This document shows positions 15,700-24,140 of a stretch of DNA of 35,238 nucleotides, piece by piece. The position numbers were made by a program, and so were the translations under genes. Position 1 is the stretch's first letter. Each line of letters begins with the position of its first letter. This DNA comes from Hymenobacter sp. 15J16-1T3B (lineage in GTDB: Bacteria > Bacteroidota > Bacteroidia > Cytophagales > Hymenobacteraceae), in NCBI RefSeq assembly GCF_020711235.1, contig NZ_JAJFAV010000027.1, forward strand, positions 1-35,238, written 5' to 3'. Under the pieces are notes generated by a model that saw nothing but the letters and a program-made list of their open reading frames with translations, ran no database searches and was not told the origin of the DNA.

Positions 15700-16440
15700 A
15701 TGAACGTTCTCGTAGTCGACGACTCCCGCCTGGCCCGCCAGGAGCTGCGCCGCCTGCTGCAGCGCCACCCCGACGTGACCGTGGTGGGCGAAGCCGCCAA
15801 CGCCGACGAAGCCCAGCAGCGCATCGGCGAGCTGCGCCCCGATTTGCTGCTGCTCGACATTCACATGCCCGGCCGCTCGGGCTTCGAGCTGCTGGCCGGC
15901 CTGGAGGGCGCCACCCCGCAGGTGGTCTTCACCACCGCCTTCGACCAGTACGCCGTGCAGGCCTTCGAGGTGAATGCCCTGGACTACCTGCTCAAGCCCG
16001 TGGACGAGCAGCGCCTGGCCGCCGCCCTGGCCAAAGCCCGCGCCGCCGCGCACCCCGAACCCGCCGACGCCCCGGACGCCGCGCCGGCCCCCGCCCGCGA
16101 GCTGCTGCGCGAAACCGACCAGGTGTTTGTGAAGGACGGCGAGCGGTGCTGGTTTGTGCGCCTGCAGGAAGTGAAGCTGCTGGAAGTAGCCGACAACTAC
16201 ACCCGCCTGCACTTCCACGACGTGCACCCGCTCATTCCGCGCACCCTGCAGCAACTCGAAGCCCGCCTCGACCCGGCGGTGTTTTTCCGCGCCAACCGCC
16301 AGCAGATCATCAACCTGAAGTGGATCGAGCACATCGAGCCCTGGTTTAGCAGCACCCTGAAAATCCGGCTGCGCGGCGGCGGCGAGGTGGAAGTGTCCCG
16401 GCAGCAGTCGATGCGCTTCCGCGAGGCCTTGAGTTTTTAG
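15700..16440 (+). CDS. LytTR-family response regulator
   Basis: A 246-aa protein. Receiver domain residues 1-115: MNVLVVDDSRLARQEL (acidic pocket), LLLLDIHMPG with phosphoacceptor D53, VVFTTAFDQYA (signalling Thr), and DYLLKPVDE (conserved Lys). After an Ala/Pro-rich linker (about 115-132) comes the LytTR DNA-binding domain (DQVFVKDGERCWFVRLQEVKLL ... DNYTRLHF ... RTLQQLEARLDPAVFFRANRQ). LytTR proteins bind direct repeats of short motifs upstream of their targets; no target site is identified here. Cognate partner of the kinase just upstream. Confidence 0.93.
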   Translation: MNVLVVDDSRLARQELRRLLQRHPDVTVVGEAANADEAQQRIGELRPDLLLLDIHMPGRSGFELLAGLEGATPQVVFTTAFDQYAVQAFEVNALDYLLKPVDEQRLAAALAKARAAAHPEPADAPDAAPAPARELLRETDQVFVKDGERCWFVRLQEVKLLEVADNYTRLHFHDVHPLIPRTLQQLEARLDPAVFFRANRQQIINLKWIEHIEPWFSSTLKIRLRGGGEVEVSRQQSMRFREALSF

Positions 16441-16489
16441 CGCCGCCAGAAGCGGCTGCTTCGGCCGAGCTGCGCTACATACGAGCAAG

Positions 16490-16570
16490 CCCATTTCAGA
16501 TTAAAATAATTAACTTTTCGTATTTTTAATATAACTTTAATAATTAAAGCCCACCTTTTCGGTACCTTGC
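16490..16570 (+). promoter_or_regulatory. AT-rich promoter island upstream of USP-like gene
   Basis: The segment 16497-16550 is strongly AT-rich (TAACTTTT, TATTTTTAATATAAC, TTTAATAATTA). TACCTTGC at 16563-16570 is a near match to TAnnTTTG, 32 nt before the ATG. The island shares TAACTTTT and TTTAATAATTA blocks with the one near 1130-1170. Confidence 0.4.
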
Positions 16571-16602
16571 CTGAACGCCGCGGCTCCCGGCGGCTCCAGG
16601 CT

Positions 16603-17526
16603 ATGACCACTTTCAGCGTACTGATGAACGGCTCGGCGGCGGCCGACAACGCCTTGGCGTATGCCCTGATGCTGGTACGCTACCTGCGCCGCCACCAGCA
16701 ACCGGTCGAGCTGCGCCTGCTGGCGGTGCTGCCCGCCCGCCACGACGCGGCCGCGGCCTATTTTCCGCGGCCGACCGGGCAGTCGGCCGATGCGCTGGTG
16801 GCCGGACTGTGCGCCCAAGCCGCTGAGCTAGCCGCGCAGGGCCCCTGCCGCTTCACCCTGGTCACCCGCAACGTGGCCGCCGAGTTGACGCAGCTGTTTC
16901 ACTTCGCCGCCGCCGACGTGCTGGTGGTGGGCCGCCCGGCCGATACGGCGCTGCCCACCGCCCGGTCGCTGTTTTACCTCTGCCGCCTGCTGCCCAACCC
17001 GCTGCTGCTGGTGCCCGCTGCCTTTGCGGCCCCGGCCGAGGTGCCGGCCCGCCTCGCCCTCGACACCGACGGGCAGGCCGTGCGCTTGCCCAGCAGCGCC
17101 CGCCGCGTCACCGAGCTGCTGCTGAGCCTGCGCCAAGACACGCGGGTGCTCTACCTCGGCAGCGGCCGCCGGGCGGCGGGGCGGCTGCTGGCCCAGCTGG
17201 CCCCGTCCACCGTCGGCATCCACGTGTACACCGCCGATGAGCCGGCCCCGCCGCCCGCCGCCTTGCTGGCCCGCCTGGCCGAAATCGGCCTGCTCGGCGA
17301 CTTGCCCCACACCCTGCACACGGCCTACCACAGCTCGGTGGAAGAAGGCATTTTGCAGCTCATCCAGGCCTGCGAGGCCGAATTGCTGCTGCTGGTGGCC
17401 CGGCAGCGGACCTTGCCCGGTGAGCAGTTTGAGACCAGCACCAGCGCCCGGTTGATGCTGCGCAGCCCTATACCGGCACTGGTGGTACCCGAGGCCGCGC
17501 CGGTGCGCTGGCGGCGCCGCTGCTAG
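16603..17526 (+). CDS. Tandem universal-stress-protein-like protein
   Basis: A 307-aa cytoplasmic protein; ATG 16603 begins the first USP beta strand (MTTFSVLMNGSAAADNALAYA). Two USP-like halves are visible: residues 1-148 ending in ADVLVVGRPADTALPTARSLFYLCRLLPNPLLLVP, and about 155-300 ending in AELLLLVARQRTLPGEQFETSTSARLMLRSPIPALVVP. Each has the strand-loop-helix-strand ending of UspA folds, but the nucleotide loop G-2x-G-9x-G(S/T) is degenerate in both, so ATP binding is doubtful. A general stress or energy-state role is inferred from family only. Confidence 0.75.
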   Translation: MTTFSVLMNGSAAADNALAYALMLVRYLRRHQQPVELRLLAVLPARHDAAAAYFPRPTGQSADALVAGLCAQAAELAAQGPCRFTLVTRNVAAELTQLFHFAAADVLVVGRPADTALPTARSLFYLCRLLPNPLLLVPAAFAAPAEVPARLALDTDGQAVRLPSSARRVTELLLSLRQDTRVLYLGSGRRAAGRLLAQLAPSTVGIHVYTADEPAPPPAALLARLAEIGLLGDLPHTLHTAYHSSVEEGILQLIQACEAELLLLVARQRTLPGEQFETSTSARLMLRSPIPALVVPEAAPVRWRRRC

Positions 17527-17664
17527 CCCGGGTGGCCCCGCCGGCTCCCGCGGTTTGTCGCCCCGGGACACATCTTTTTTGCGGCGAATTCAGTAAAAGG
17601 AACGGCATGGTACCCAGCCGTTAAGCTGGTACTCCTTCCTTCTCTCACTTTCGCCAATTCCGCC

Positions 17665-17949
17665 ATGAAACCTCTACTATACTTGGGTGCCGCCGCCTGC
17701 CTGCTCAGCGGTTCCGCTTGCTCGCGTGGCGACGCCGCCATGCAAAACCCGCACAACTACAAGTCGGTATCGAACCGCGGCACCGAGCGCGGCAACGATA
17801 AACGCCAGTACAAACAAACCCGTGGCGGCAGCCTCGGCACCGGCCTGGACCTGAAATCCAACAACCCTTACCAGTTTCGCACGGTGAAGGGCAGCAAGAA
17901 GTTCAAGTACAGCAACGGCAACGCCAGCCGCAAAGCCGCTTCCAACTAA
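17665..17949 (+). CDS. Small basic lipoprotein, function unknown
   Basis: A 94-aa protein. The signal MKPLLYLGAAACLLSGSAC ends in a lipobox-like LSGSAC, with Cys19 the likely lipidation site. The mature part is short, hydrophilic and basic (RGTERGNDKRQYKQTRGGSLG ... KGSKKFKYSNGNASRKAASN), with no recognised domain. It is followed 25 nt later by a good terminator, which supports a real, separately terminated gene. Confidence 0.75.
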   Translation: MKPLLYLGAAACLLSGSACSRGDAAMQNPHNYKSVSNRGTERGNDKRQYKQTRGGSLGTGLDLKSNNPYQFRTVKGSKKFKYSNGNASRKAASN

Positions 17950-17974
17950 CCCGCCCGGGTCACCCACCTGATCA

Positions 17975-18006
17975 GGACCGTCAGACCCGTCTGGCGGTCC
18001 TTTTTT
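17975..18006 (+). terminator. Rho-independent terminator
   Basis: GGACCG (17975-17980) pairs with CGGTCC (17995-18000); CAGA pairs with TCTG within; one U-G wobble; 4-nt loop; six T at 18001-18006. Confidence 0.9.
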
Positions 18007-18307
18007 ATTACCCGGCGACGGTCGGCGGCAGTCTTCCCCGACGCAGCAGGGCCCCGGCACGGCGTGGCGGCCCGGGCAATGGTGTCAGCGGGAAAGCCTG
18101 CCGCGGCTGGGGAAGCGGGCGGTGGGGTAAACTCTTGCGCGGCTTGCTCCTGCAGCGTCACGGCAATCGGCGGCGCGGCGTACCGGGCGCCATCCGGGGT
18201 TGGCGGAATACCCGGAGCCGTTGATCGAAAAGTTCGGCGGCGATGCCGGCTCGGCCGCTAAATTTACGTAGGTAAGCCCGAGCTGCTTTATCCATTCATT
18301 TGCATCG
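18007..18307. other. Intergenic region upstream of protease gene
   Basis: No convincing gene. A minus-strand frame around 17946-18161 has Pro/Ala-rich codons but crosses the terminator, so I reject it. TAAATTTA at 18259-18266 is one base from a TAnnTTTG -7 box, 41 nt upstream of the protease ATG, and may be its promoter. Confidence 0.35.
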
Positions 18308-21127
18308 ATGACCCGACTCCTACGCCTGTTCGTTACCGCCTGCGCCTGTGTATTACTGGCTTACCGCGCCGCCGCCCAGGTGCCCGCGGCCGGCGCGGCG
18401 CCCTCGCCCACGCTGCCCGGCACGGCCGTGCTCCGGCTGGCCGCCGGCGCGCAGATCGGGCAACTCGAAGCCGCCCTGCGTGCACTCGGCGCCAGCGGGC
18501 TGGAGCAGAAGTTTCCGCGGGCCCTGGCCCCGAGCAAGGAGCGGCCCGGCAGCGTGGAGCTGCGCGGTATTTACCAGTTTCGCTACGCGCCCGGGCTGAC
18601 GCTGGGCAAGGTGCGGCAACTGCTCGTGGGCACCGGCCTCGTCAGCTACGTGGAGCCGCTCTACCAGCGCGCCCCGCTCTACCAGCCCAACGACCCGCTC
18701 GCCGACTCGACCATTGCCAACCAGGCCGCGACGCAATACTACCTGAAGAAAACCCAGACCTACCGCGGCTGGGACCTGGACCGCGGCGACTCCACCATCG
18801 TCATCGGCATCACCGACACGGGCACGCGCTTCACGCACCAGGACCTGCGCGGGCAAGTGAAGCTCAACTACGCCGACCCTATCGACGGCGTGGACAACGA
18901 CAACGACGGCTACATCGACAACTTCCGCGGCTGGGACACGGCCGACCGCGACAACGACCCCTCGGTGGGGCCACCCTACGGCGGGCACGGCGTGCTGGTG
19001 GCCGGCTGCGCCGTGGCCCGCCCCGACAACGGCAAGGGTCTGGCCGGCGTGGGCTTCAATTGCCGCTACCTGCCGCTGAAAATCTACCCGAGCACCGCCG
19101 CCGGGGCGTTTGGGGGCTACGAGGCCATCGTGTACGCGGCCGACCACGGCTGCAAAATCATCAACGTGTCGTGGGGCGGCACCGGCGGCAAGTCGCAGTT
19201 CGAGCAGGACGTCATCAACTACGCCGCCCTCAACCACGACGCGGTGGTGGTGGTGGCCGCCGGCAACGCCAACGCCGAGCTGGACTTCTACCCCGCCTCC
19301 TACGACAACGTCGTGTCGGTGGCCGGCGTCTCGCCCACCGACCGGCAGGTGCTGACCTACAGCTACCGCGTCACGCTTTCGGCCCCCGGTGACCTAATTT
19401 TGACCACCGCGGCCGACCACGACAGCGCCTACGTGGCCGTGGGCGGCTCCTCGTTTGCCTGCCCCATCGTGGCGGCGGCGGCCGGGCTGGTGCGCCACCG
19501 ATTTCCGGCGCTGAACGCCGCCCAGGTGGCCGCCGTGCTGCGCCGCACCACCGACGACATCTACGCGGTGATGGGCAACACCACCTTGGCCGGCAAGCTG
19601 GGCTCGGGCCGCCTCAACGTGCGCCGCGCCCTGAGCCTGGGCCCGAACCAGACGGCCGTGCGCATCCGCGCGCAGCGCCTGAGCCGCGCCCGCCTGCTGC
19701 CCGCCGATACGGCCCGCCTCACGCTCACCGCCGAAAACCTGCTGCTGCCGGTGCAGGGCCTCACGCTCACCGTTACCTCGCTCACCCCTGAACTGACGGT
19801 AACCAGCGGCCCCGTTGCCCTCGGCGCCCTGGCTACCGGCGGCACTGCCGTGGCCCCGGTGCAGCTCAGCGTGGCTGCCGGCACGCCCATCAACACCCGC
19901 GGGGTGCTGCGCTGCCGCTTCACGGCCGCCGGTGGCTACCAAGATGACCAGTATGTGGTGCTGGAGCTGAACCCCGACTACGTGGTACTGACTGCCAACG
20001 ACTTGCACCTGACCGTGACCAGCCGCGGCAACCTCGGCTACGAGGGCACCAACAACGAAATTGGCGCCAGCATCACCTACCGCAACTCCGCGGTGCTGCT
20101 CTCGGAAGGCGGCCTGCTGGTGGCCACCGGCCCCACCAAGGTGATGGACCGCCTACGCAGCGCCCCGCTCTACACTGCGGACTACGACTTCTTCACCCGC
20201 CAGGCCATTCGGCTGCTGCCGCTGGCTTCGGCCGATCAGCAGGCCGCCGGCGTGTTTCAAGATTCGCTGCCCAGCCTGAGCCGGGGCCGCACCCTGGGCG
20301 TGCGGGTGCGGCAGCGGGCCCTGGCCTACGCCGCCCCGGCCGCCGACCGCGACTACGCCATCGTGGAGTACACCGTGCGCAACGCCTCGGCTGATACGCT
20401 CAAGCCCCTGCACGCCGGCCTGTTCATGGACTGGGACCTGCCCGCCGAAGCCGCCCGCAACGTGGCGGCCTGGGACTCCACGCGCCTGCTCGGCTACGTG
20501 GCCAACGCCCCCCAGCCCGCCGCGGCCTCGCTTTACGCCGGCGTACGCCTGCTGCGCCCCGATACGCGCGCCGTGGCCTCGTACTACGCCCTCAACAACG
20601 GCGCCGGCAGCGCCGCCCCGGTGTATTTTGGCGACGGGTTTTCCTCGGCCGAGAAGTTTCTGACCCTCAACAACCGCGCCCGGCAGCGCACCGCCGGCGG
20701 CTCCGTGGGCTCCGACGTGTCCCACGTGGTGGGCGCCGTCCTGGGCCGCCTCGCCCCCGGCGACTCGGTGGTGATGGCCTTTGCGGTGCTGGCCGCGCCC
20801 TCGCTCCCGCAGCTGCAAGCCGCCGCCGACGCGGCCCAGATCCGCTACCAGCAGGTGCTGCCGACCCGCGCCGCGTCGGTTAGCCAGCTGGACTGGCAGC
20901 TCTACCCCAACCCCACCACCGGCCGCCTGCGCGTGGTGCTGCCCGCCGGCAACACTGGTTCCGCCCTGACTTTGCTCAACGCCCTGGGTCAGCCGGTGGG
21001 CCGCTGGCGGGTGGGCCCGAGCAGCCCCGTCCTCGATGTGCAGCACCTGCCCGCCGGCGTATACTTGCTGCGCTGGCAGAGCGTTCAGGGTGAAACTTCC
21101 ACCCGGCGCGTGCTGCTGCAGCGCTGA
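18308..21127 (+). CDS. S8 (subtilisin-family) serine protease with T9SS sorting domain
   Basis: A 939-aa exported protein. Signal peptide MTRLLRLFVTACACVLLAYRAAAQ; a propeptide-like region to about residue 140; peptidase S8 domain about 150-440 with the triad D170 (IGITDTGTRF), H227 (GGHGVLVAG) and S382 (GGSSFACPIVAAA, where SSFACP replaces the usual TSMAAP). Residues 450-860 are beta-rich accessory domains. The last 80 residues are a T9SS type A sorting domain (WQLYPNPTTGRLRV, NALGQPVG, LPAGVYLLRW, RRVLLQR). Predicted to be released or surface-bound for extracellular proteolysis. Its stop is 18 nt before the next gene. Confidence 0.93.
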   Translation: MTRLLRLFVTACACVLLAYRAAAQVPAAGAAPSPTLPGTAVLRLAAGAQIGQLEAALRALGASGLEQKFPRALAPSKERPGSVELRGIYQFRYAPGLTLGKVRQLLVGTGLVSYVEPLYQRAPLYQPNDPLADSTIANQAATQYYLKKTQTYRGWDLDRGDSTIVIGITDTGTRFTHQDLRGQVKLNYADPIDGVDNDNDGYIDNFRGWDTADRDNDPSVGPPYGGHGVLVAGCAVARPDNGKGLAGVGFNCRYLPLKIYPSTAAGAFGGYEAIVYAADHGCKIINVSWGGTGGKSQFEQDVINYAALNHDAVVVVAAGNANAELDFYPASYDNVVSVAGVSPTDRQVLTYSYRVTLSAPGDLILTTAADHDSAYVAVGGSSFACPIVAAAAGLVRHRFPALNAAQVAAVLRRTTDDIYAVMGNTTLAGKLGSGRLNVRRALSLGPNQTAVRIRAQRLSRARLLPADTARLTLTAENLLLPVQGLTLTVTSLTPELTVTSGPVALGALATGGTAVAPVQLSVAAGTPINTRGVLRCRFTAAGGYQDDQYVVLELNPDYVVLTANDLHLTVTSRGNLGYEGTNNEIGASITYRNSAVLLSEGGLLVATGPTKVMDRLRSAPLYTADYDFFTRQAIRLLPLASADQQAAGVFQDSLPSLSRGRTLGVRVRQRALAYAAPAADRDYAIVEYTVRNASADTLKPLHAGLFMDWDLPAEAARNVAAWDSTRLLGYVANAPQPAAASLYAGVRLLRPDTRAVASYYALNNGAGSAAPVYFGDGFSSAEKFLTLNNRARQRTAGGSVGSDVSHVVGAVLGRLAPGDSVVMAFAVLAAPSLPQLQAAADAAQIRYQQVLPTRAASVSQLDWQLYPNPTTGRLRVVLPAGNTGSALTLLNALGQPVGRWRVGPSSPVLDVQHLPAGVYLLRWQSVQGETSTRRVLLQR

Positions 21128-21145
21128 TTAGGCGCTCCTCCCTGA

Positions 21146-22024
21146 TTGAAATTGCTCCCCTTGCTACCTCGCCTGGGCAGTGCCGCTCTGCTGCTCGGCC
21201 TGCCTTCCCCGGCCCGGGCCCAAAACGGCTTGGCCGAATCCTGCTGGCTACCGCAGGCCTACGTTGACAGCGTGCTGGCCTACGGCCCGCGGCCCAGTCA
21301 GCAGCGGCTGCTGGACCCGATTTCGTTTCTGGCCCTGCGCCGCGAATCCAGCGAGACGGGCCGGCGGGCGGAGGTGGTCATTTTTTGTTCGCCCTATAAT
21401 GAGGGCGGCGAGTTGCCGCTGCGGCGGGCCCAGCTCCGCCGTGGCACGCGCGTGGCGCTGCCGTTTCAGCGGCAGATGCATTTGCAGCGGGTAAACGGCC
21501 GGTGGACCACCCGCTTCCCGGATACGCAATTCTACCTCAGCTACCAGCACCAGCAGCTGCGCCTCGATATCAGCCAAGCCGGCCGCACCGATACGGTGTG
21601 GTTTACCCGCCAGGTGCTGGGCCGGCCGCTCACCGCTTACTGGACCGAGCTGCTGCGCCTGCACCTGGCGGGCCGCTACCTGCTCACTGACTCCGTGGGG
21701 CGCCACCAGCCCGTAGCCCTGCGCTACGCTGATGGGCAGCTCAGTGGCTGGCCGGGCCTGGCGGCCTGCACCTTAGTGCGGGAACAGGTAGCCCTGCCGC
21801 CCACCGCAGCCGCTTGGCAACTTGTTCCCCCAAACCAACCTGGACGGCCCACCATCTTCTCCGTCGTGCGCCTGCACCGCGCCGATGGCAGCTCCGCCGA
21901 CTACGCCACTGAGTACCTGGCCGCGGGCCGGCAGCTGCACCTCTATCCCTTCCACTATATCGACGATTCTTACCAAGTCATCGTGGCCGAAAATCCAGCC
22001 TTCGTCCTCACGCGGCAGCCTTAA
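21146..22024 (+). CDS. Exported protein of unknown function, probable TTG start
   Basis: About 292 aa. The first possible start is TTG at 21146: the codon immediately upstream is TGA, and no ATG occurs near the 5' end. Initiation there gives a plausible signal peptide (MKLLPLLPRLGSAALLLGLPSPARAQ). The mature protein has no recognised domain; it is rich in aromatic and Leu residues with repeated beta-like strands (FYLSYQHQQLRLDISQAGRTDTVWF, RQLHLYPFHYIDDSYQVIV). It is close behind the protease gene and probably translated from the same message. It could be an accessory to the protease, but nothing in the sequence shows this. Confidence 0.7.
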   Translation: MKLLPLLPRLGSAALLLGLPSPARAQNGLAESCWLPQAYVDSVLAYGPRPSQQRLLDPISFLALRRESSETGRRAEVVIFCSPYNEGGELPLRRAQLRRGTRVALPFQRQMHLQRVNGRWTTRFPDTQFYLSYQHQQLRLDISQAGRTDTVWFTRQVLGRPLTAYWTELLRLHLAGRYLLTDSVGRHQPVALRYADGQLSGWPGLAACTLVREQVALPPTAAAWQLVPPNQPGRPTIFSVVRLHRADGSSADYATEYLAAGRQLHLYPFHYIDDSYQVIVAENPAFVLTRQP

Positions 22025-22060
22025 AATTCGTACTGCCGGTTTGGTCAACGGTGCTATAGA

Positions 22061-22098
22061 ACAACTCCCGGTTCAGAGCCCTGTGAACCGGGAGTTGT
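22061..22098. terminator. 15-bp hairpin between convergent genes
   Basis: ACAACTCCCGGTTCA (22061-22075) and TGAACCGGGAGTTGT (22084-22098) are perfect reverse complements with an 8-nt loop, lying between the stops of the exported-protein gene and umuC. No long T-tract, but position and stability suggest bidirectional termination. Confidence 0.6.
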
Positions 22099-22107
22099 CG
22101 ACAGCCC

Positions 22108-23415
22108 CTAGCTGCGCACTTGCCACAGCTGCTGCCAGTCGGTAGTACAGGCAGCCGACATCAGGTTGCGGCGGCCGCGCCAGAGGCTGTCGTCGAGGCC
22201 GGTGGCGGCGTGGCGTACGGTGCCGCGGCCGAAGCGGGCGTTGAGCGCGTCGAGGCGGGCCATAAGCTGCTGGCGCTGCTGTAGCTGCTCGGCCGAGTGC
22301 CCAAACATGCTCAGCTGCGCCTGCCCGGCCGGTTCGAGCCCGCTGAGCGTGACGCCGGCCCGGCAGTAGGCCGTGCCGGGCCGCGCCAGCAGCCGCAGCT
22401 TCTGCAGCGCCGCTTCGATCAGCTGGCCCGTGTCGCTGGTGGAGGTGGGCAAGGTGACCACGGCCGTGTGGGTGCGCGGGCCGTTGCCGGGTGCGTGCTT
22501 ATCGGTGCCCAGTATCACTGTGAGCACGTGCGCGGCCAGGCCGTGCAGCCGCAGCTTTTCGGCGGCGCGGCTGGTGAAGGTGGCCACGGCTTCGCTCAGG
22601 GTGATGATGGAGCGCTGCGGCTGCCCAAAGGAACGCGTGCACGACACGCTGTGCCGGCCCGGCGTGGGCTGCCCGGGCTCGGCTGCCAGCTCGGTCGGGT
22701 CGAAATCCAGGCAGGAATGCCCGCGCAGCTCCCGCCACAGCCGCACGCCCACTACTCCGCCTAGGTGGCGCCGCACCCAGCTTTCGGAGGCGCCGGCCAG
22801 GTCGGCGGCCGTTTTGATGTTTTCGGCCTGCAGCTTAGGCGCATAGCGCCGCCCGATACCCCACACCTTCTCCACGCTCGTCTGGCTCAGGGCGGCCCAG
22901 CACTGCTGCTCCGTTTCGAGCACCATCACCCGTTGTTCCGCCTGCTGCCGGGCCAAACGATTGGCCAGTTTAGCCAGCGTCTTGGTCGGGGCCACGCCCA
23001 CGGCCGTCGGGATGCCCACGTGCTCCAGCACGGTGCGCCGAATGGTTTTGGCGTAGGCTTCCAGGCCGGCCTCGGCGCAGTACTGCATGCCGCTCAGGTT
23101 CAGGAAGGCCTCGTCGATGGAGTACACGTCGACCTCGGGCGTGAAGTCGCCGAGCACCCGCAGCACCCGCCGCGACATGTCGCCGTAGAGGGCGTAATTG
23201 GAGGAAAACACCCGCACGCCGTGCTGCTGCAGCCGCGCCCGGGCCAAGTGGTACGGCTCCCCCATCTCGAAGCCCAGGGCCTTGGCCTCGTCGGAGCGCG
23301 AAATCAGGCAGCCGTCGTTGTTGCTGAGCACCACCACCGGCTGGCCCTCCAGCTGGGGCTGAAAAACCCGCTCGCACGACACGTAAAAGTTGTTGCAATC
23401 GACCAGCGCAATCAT
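22108..23415 (-). CDS. umuC: UmuC-type Y-family translesion DNA polymerase
   Basis: The 435-aa product matches UmuC/DinB-type polymerases: [18 protein letters not shown] (metal-binding Asp), [40 protein letters not shown] (catalytic Asp-Glu), [19 protein letters not shown], the helix-hairpin-helix [11 protein letters not shown], and a little-finger domain. Near the C-terminus QLSMF fits the beta-clamp binding motif. Slightly longer than E. coli UmuC. It copies past DNA lesions with low fidelity. It is the second gene of an operon, starting 13 nt after the UmuD-like gene. Confidence 0.95.
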   Translation of the reverse strand: MIALVDCNNFYVSCERVFQPQLEGQPVVVLSNNDGCLISRSDEAKALGFEMGEPYHLARARLQQHGVRVFSSNYALYGDMSRRVLRVLGDFTPEVDVYSIDEAFLNLSGMQYCAEAGLEAYAKTIRRTVLEHVGIPTAVGVAPTKTLAKLANRLARQQAEQRVMVLETEQQCWAALSQTSVEKVWGIGRRYAPKLQAENIKTAADLAGASESWVRRHLGGVVGVRLWRELRGHSCLDFDPTELAAEPGQPTPGRHSVSCTRSFGQPQRSIITLSEAVATFTSRAAEKLRLHGLAAHVLTVILGTDKHAPGNGPRTHTAVVTLPTSTSDTGQLIEAALQKLRLLARPGTAYCRAGVTLSGLEPAGQAQLSMFGHSAEQLQQRQQLMARLDALNARFGRGTVRHAATGLDDSLWRGRRNLMSAACTTDWQQLWQVRS

Positions 23416-23428
23416 CGGCAGCGGGGCG

Positions 23429-23911
23429 TCAGGGGCGTTTGCGCGGCTTGGCGGCCGGGGGCACCGGCCGCGCTTTCCGGTCGCGGAAGGAATGGATGAC
23501 GTGGGTCACCACCCCGAAGATGACCAGCTGGCAGCCTTCGGTGAGCCGGATGATGGGGTAGCGCGGGTTGTCGGGTTCCAGCCAGGTTTGGTCGCCGAGG
23601 CGGCGCAGGCGCTTGACGGTGTGCTCCCCGTCGAGCACGGCTACCACGATGCTGCCGTCCTGGGGCTGCAGGGCCCGGTCGACGGCAATGATGTCGTCGT
23701 GGCGGATGCCGGCGCCGGTCATGGAGTCGCCCGATACGCGGGCCAGAAACGTGGAGGCGGGGTGCGTGAAGAGCATTTCGTGCAGGTTGATGGGCGCGTC
23801 GAGGTGGTCGTCGGCCGGCGAAGGGAAGCCCGCGGGCACGGCGCAGGCAAAGAGCGGCAGCGTCTGGCCGGCCCAGTCGGTGCTAACGGAAAACGGGGTA
23901 ATACGCATCAT
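23429..23911 (-). CDS. umuD: UmuD-type self-cleaving polymerase subunit (S24 peptidase)
   Basis: A 160-aa protein that lacks the DNA-binding part of LexA. Two adjacent ATGs (23911, 23908) could serve as start. [19 protein letters not shown] matches the UmuD cleavage region with Ala27-Gly28 at the scissile bond. Nucleophile S63 lies in [11 protein letters not shown] and general base K100 in DGEHTVKRL; the 37-residue spacing equals that of E. coli UmuD (60/97). RecA-stimulated self-cleavage would activate it to assist UmuC. The leader carries a strong GC hairpin ending 2 nt before the ATG and an AT palindrome just upstream. Confidence 0.95.
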   Translation of the reverse strand: MMRITPFSVSTDWAGQTLPLFACAVPAGFPSPADDHLDAPINLHEMLFTHPASTFLARVSGDSMTGAGIRHDDIIAVDRALQPQDGSIVVAVLDGEHTVKRLRRLGDQTWLEPDNPRYPIIRLTEGCQLVIFGVVTHVIHSFRDRKARPVPPAAKPRKRP

Positions 23912-23913
23912 GG

Positions 23914-23952
23914 AGCGGGCCGGGCGGCACCAGTTGCGCCGCCCGGCCCGCT
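23914..23952 (-). promoter_or_regulatory. 15-bp GC-only hairpin in the umuDC leader
   Basis: AGCGGGCCGGGCGGC (23914-23928) and its perfect reverse complement (23938-23952) flank a 9-nt loop. On the umuD sense strand the stem ends 2 nt before ATG 23911. No T-tract follows it, so it is not a standard terminator; it would bury the ribosome landing site. Confidence 0.75.
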
Positions 23953-23955
23953 ATT

Positions 23956-23972
23956 TACTAATAATTTTAGTA
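23956..23972. promoter_or_regulatory. AT palindrome, candidate operator for umuDC
   Basis: TACTAA-TAATT-TTAGTA: 6-bp perfect arms with a 5-nt spacer, centred about 53 bp upstream of umuD. Its placement in the likely core promoter suggests a repressor site, possibly for damage control, but no Bacteroidota SOS consensus was available to compare with. Confidence 0.4.
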
Positions 23973-24129
23973 GTTGGTTTTGCGCGTCCGCTTGAATAGT
24001 TCCGCGACGGTTGACTTTTTTTCTACCTACCCCAACTTCATCTTCTTTTCATCCCATTAAAAAGTCGTTAACCGCGAAATTTTCCTTTAATATTTCTACC
24101 TAACATTTTTAGTTATTGTCAAATATCCG

Positions 24130-24137
24130 TATTTTTG
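24130..24137 (+). promoter_or_regulatory. -7 box abutting the start of the 85-aa gene
   Basis: TATTTTTG exactly fits TAnnTTTG. A TTTTT run ends 19 nt upstream as a poor -33 element. The ATG at 24141 begins 3 nt after the box, so a transcript from here would start at or inside the start codon. Confidence 0.4.
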
Positions 24138-24140
24138 GAT

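Noticed and set aside
14227-16494. Very long open frame on the minus strand (over 750 codons) across the kinase/regulator genes
   Set aside because: It is antisense to three well-supported genes, has Gly/Ala/His/Arg-rich composition with no domain, and arises from GC-rich codon bias.
17946-18161. Possible minus-strand Pro/Ala-rich small gene or gene remnant
   Set aside because: It runs through a strong plus-strand terminator and has no recognisable domain.
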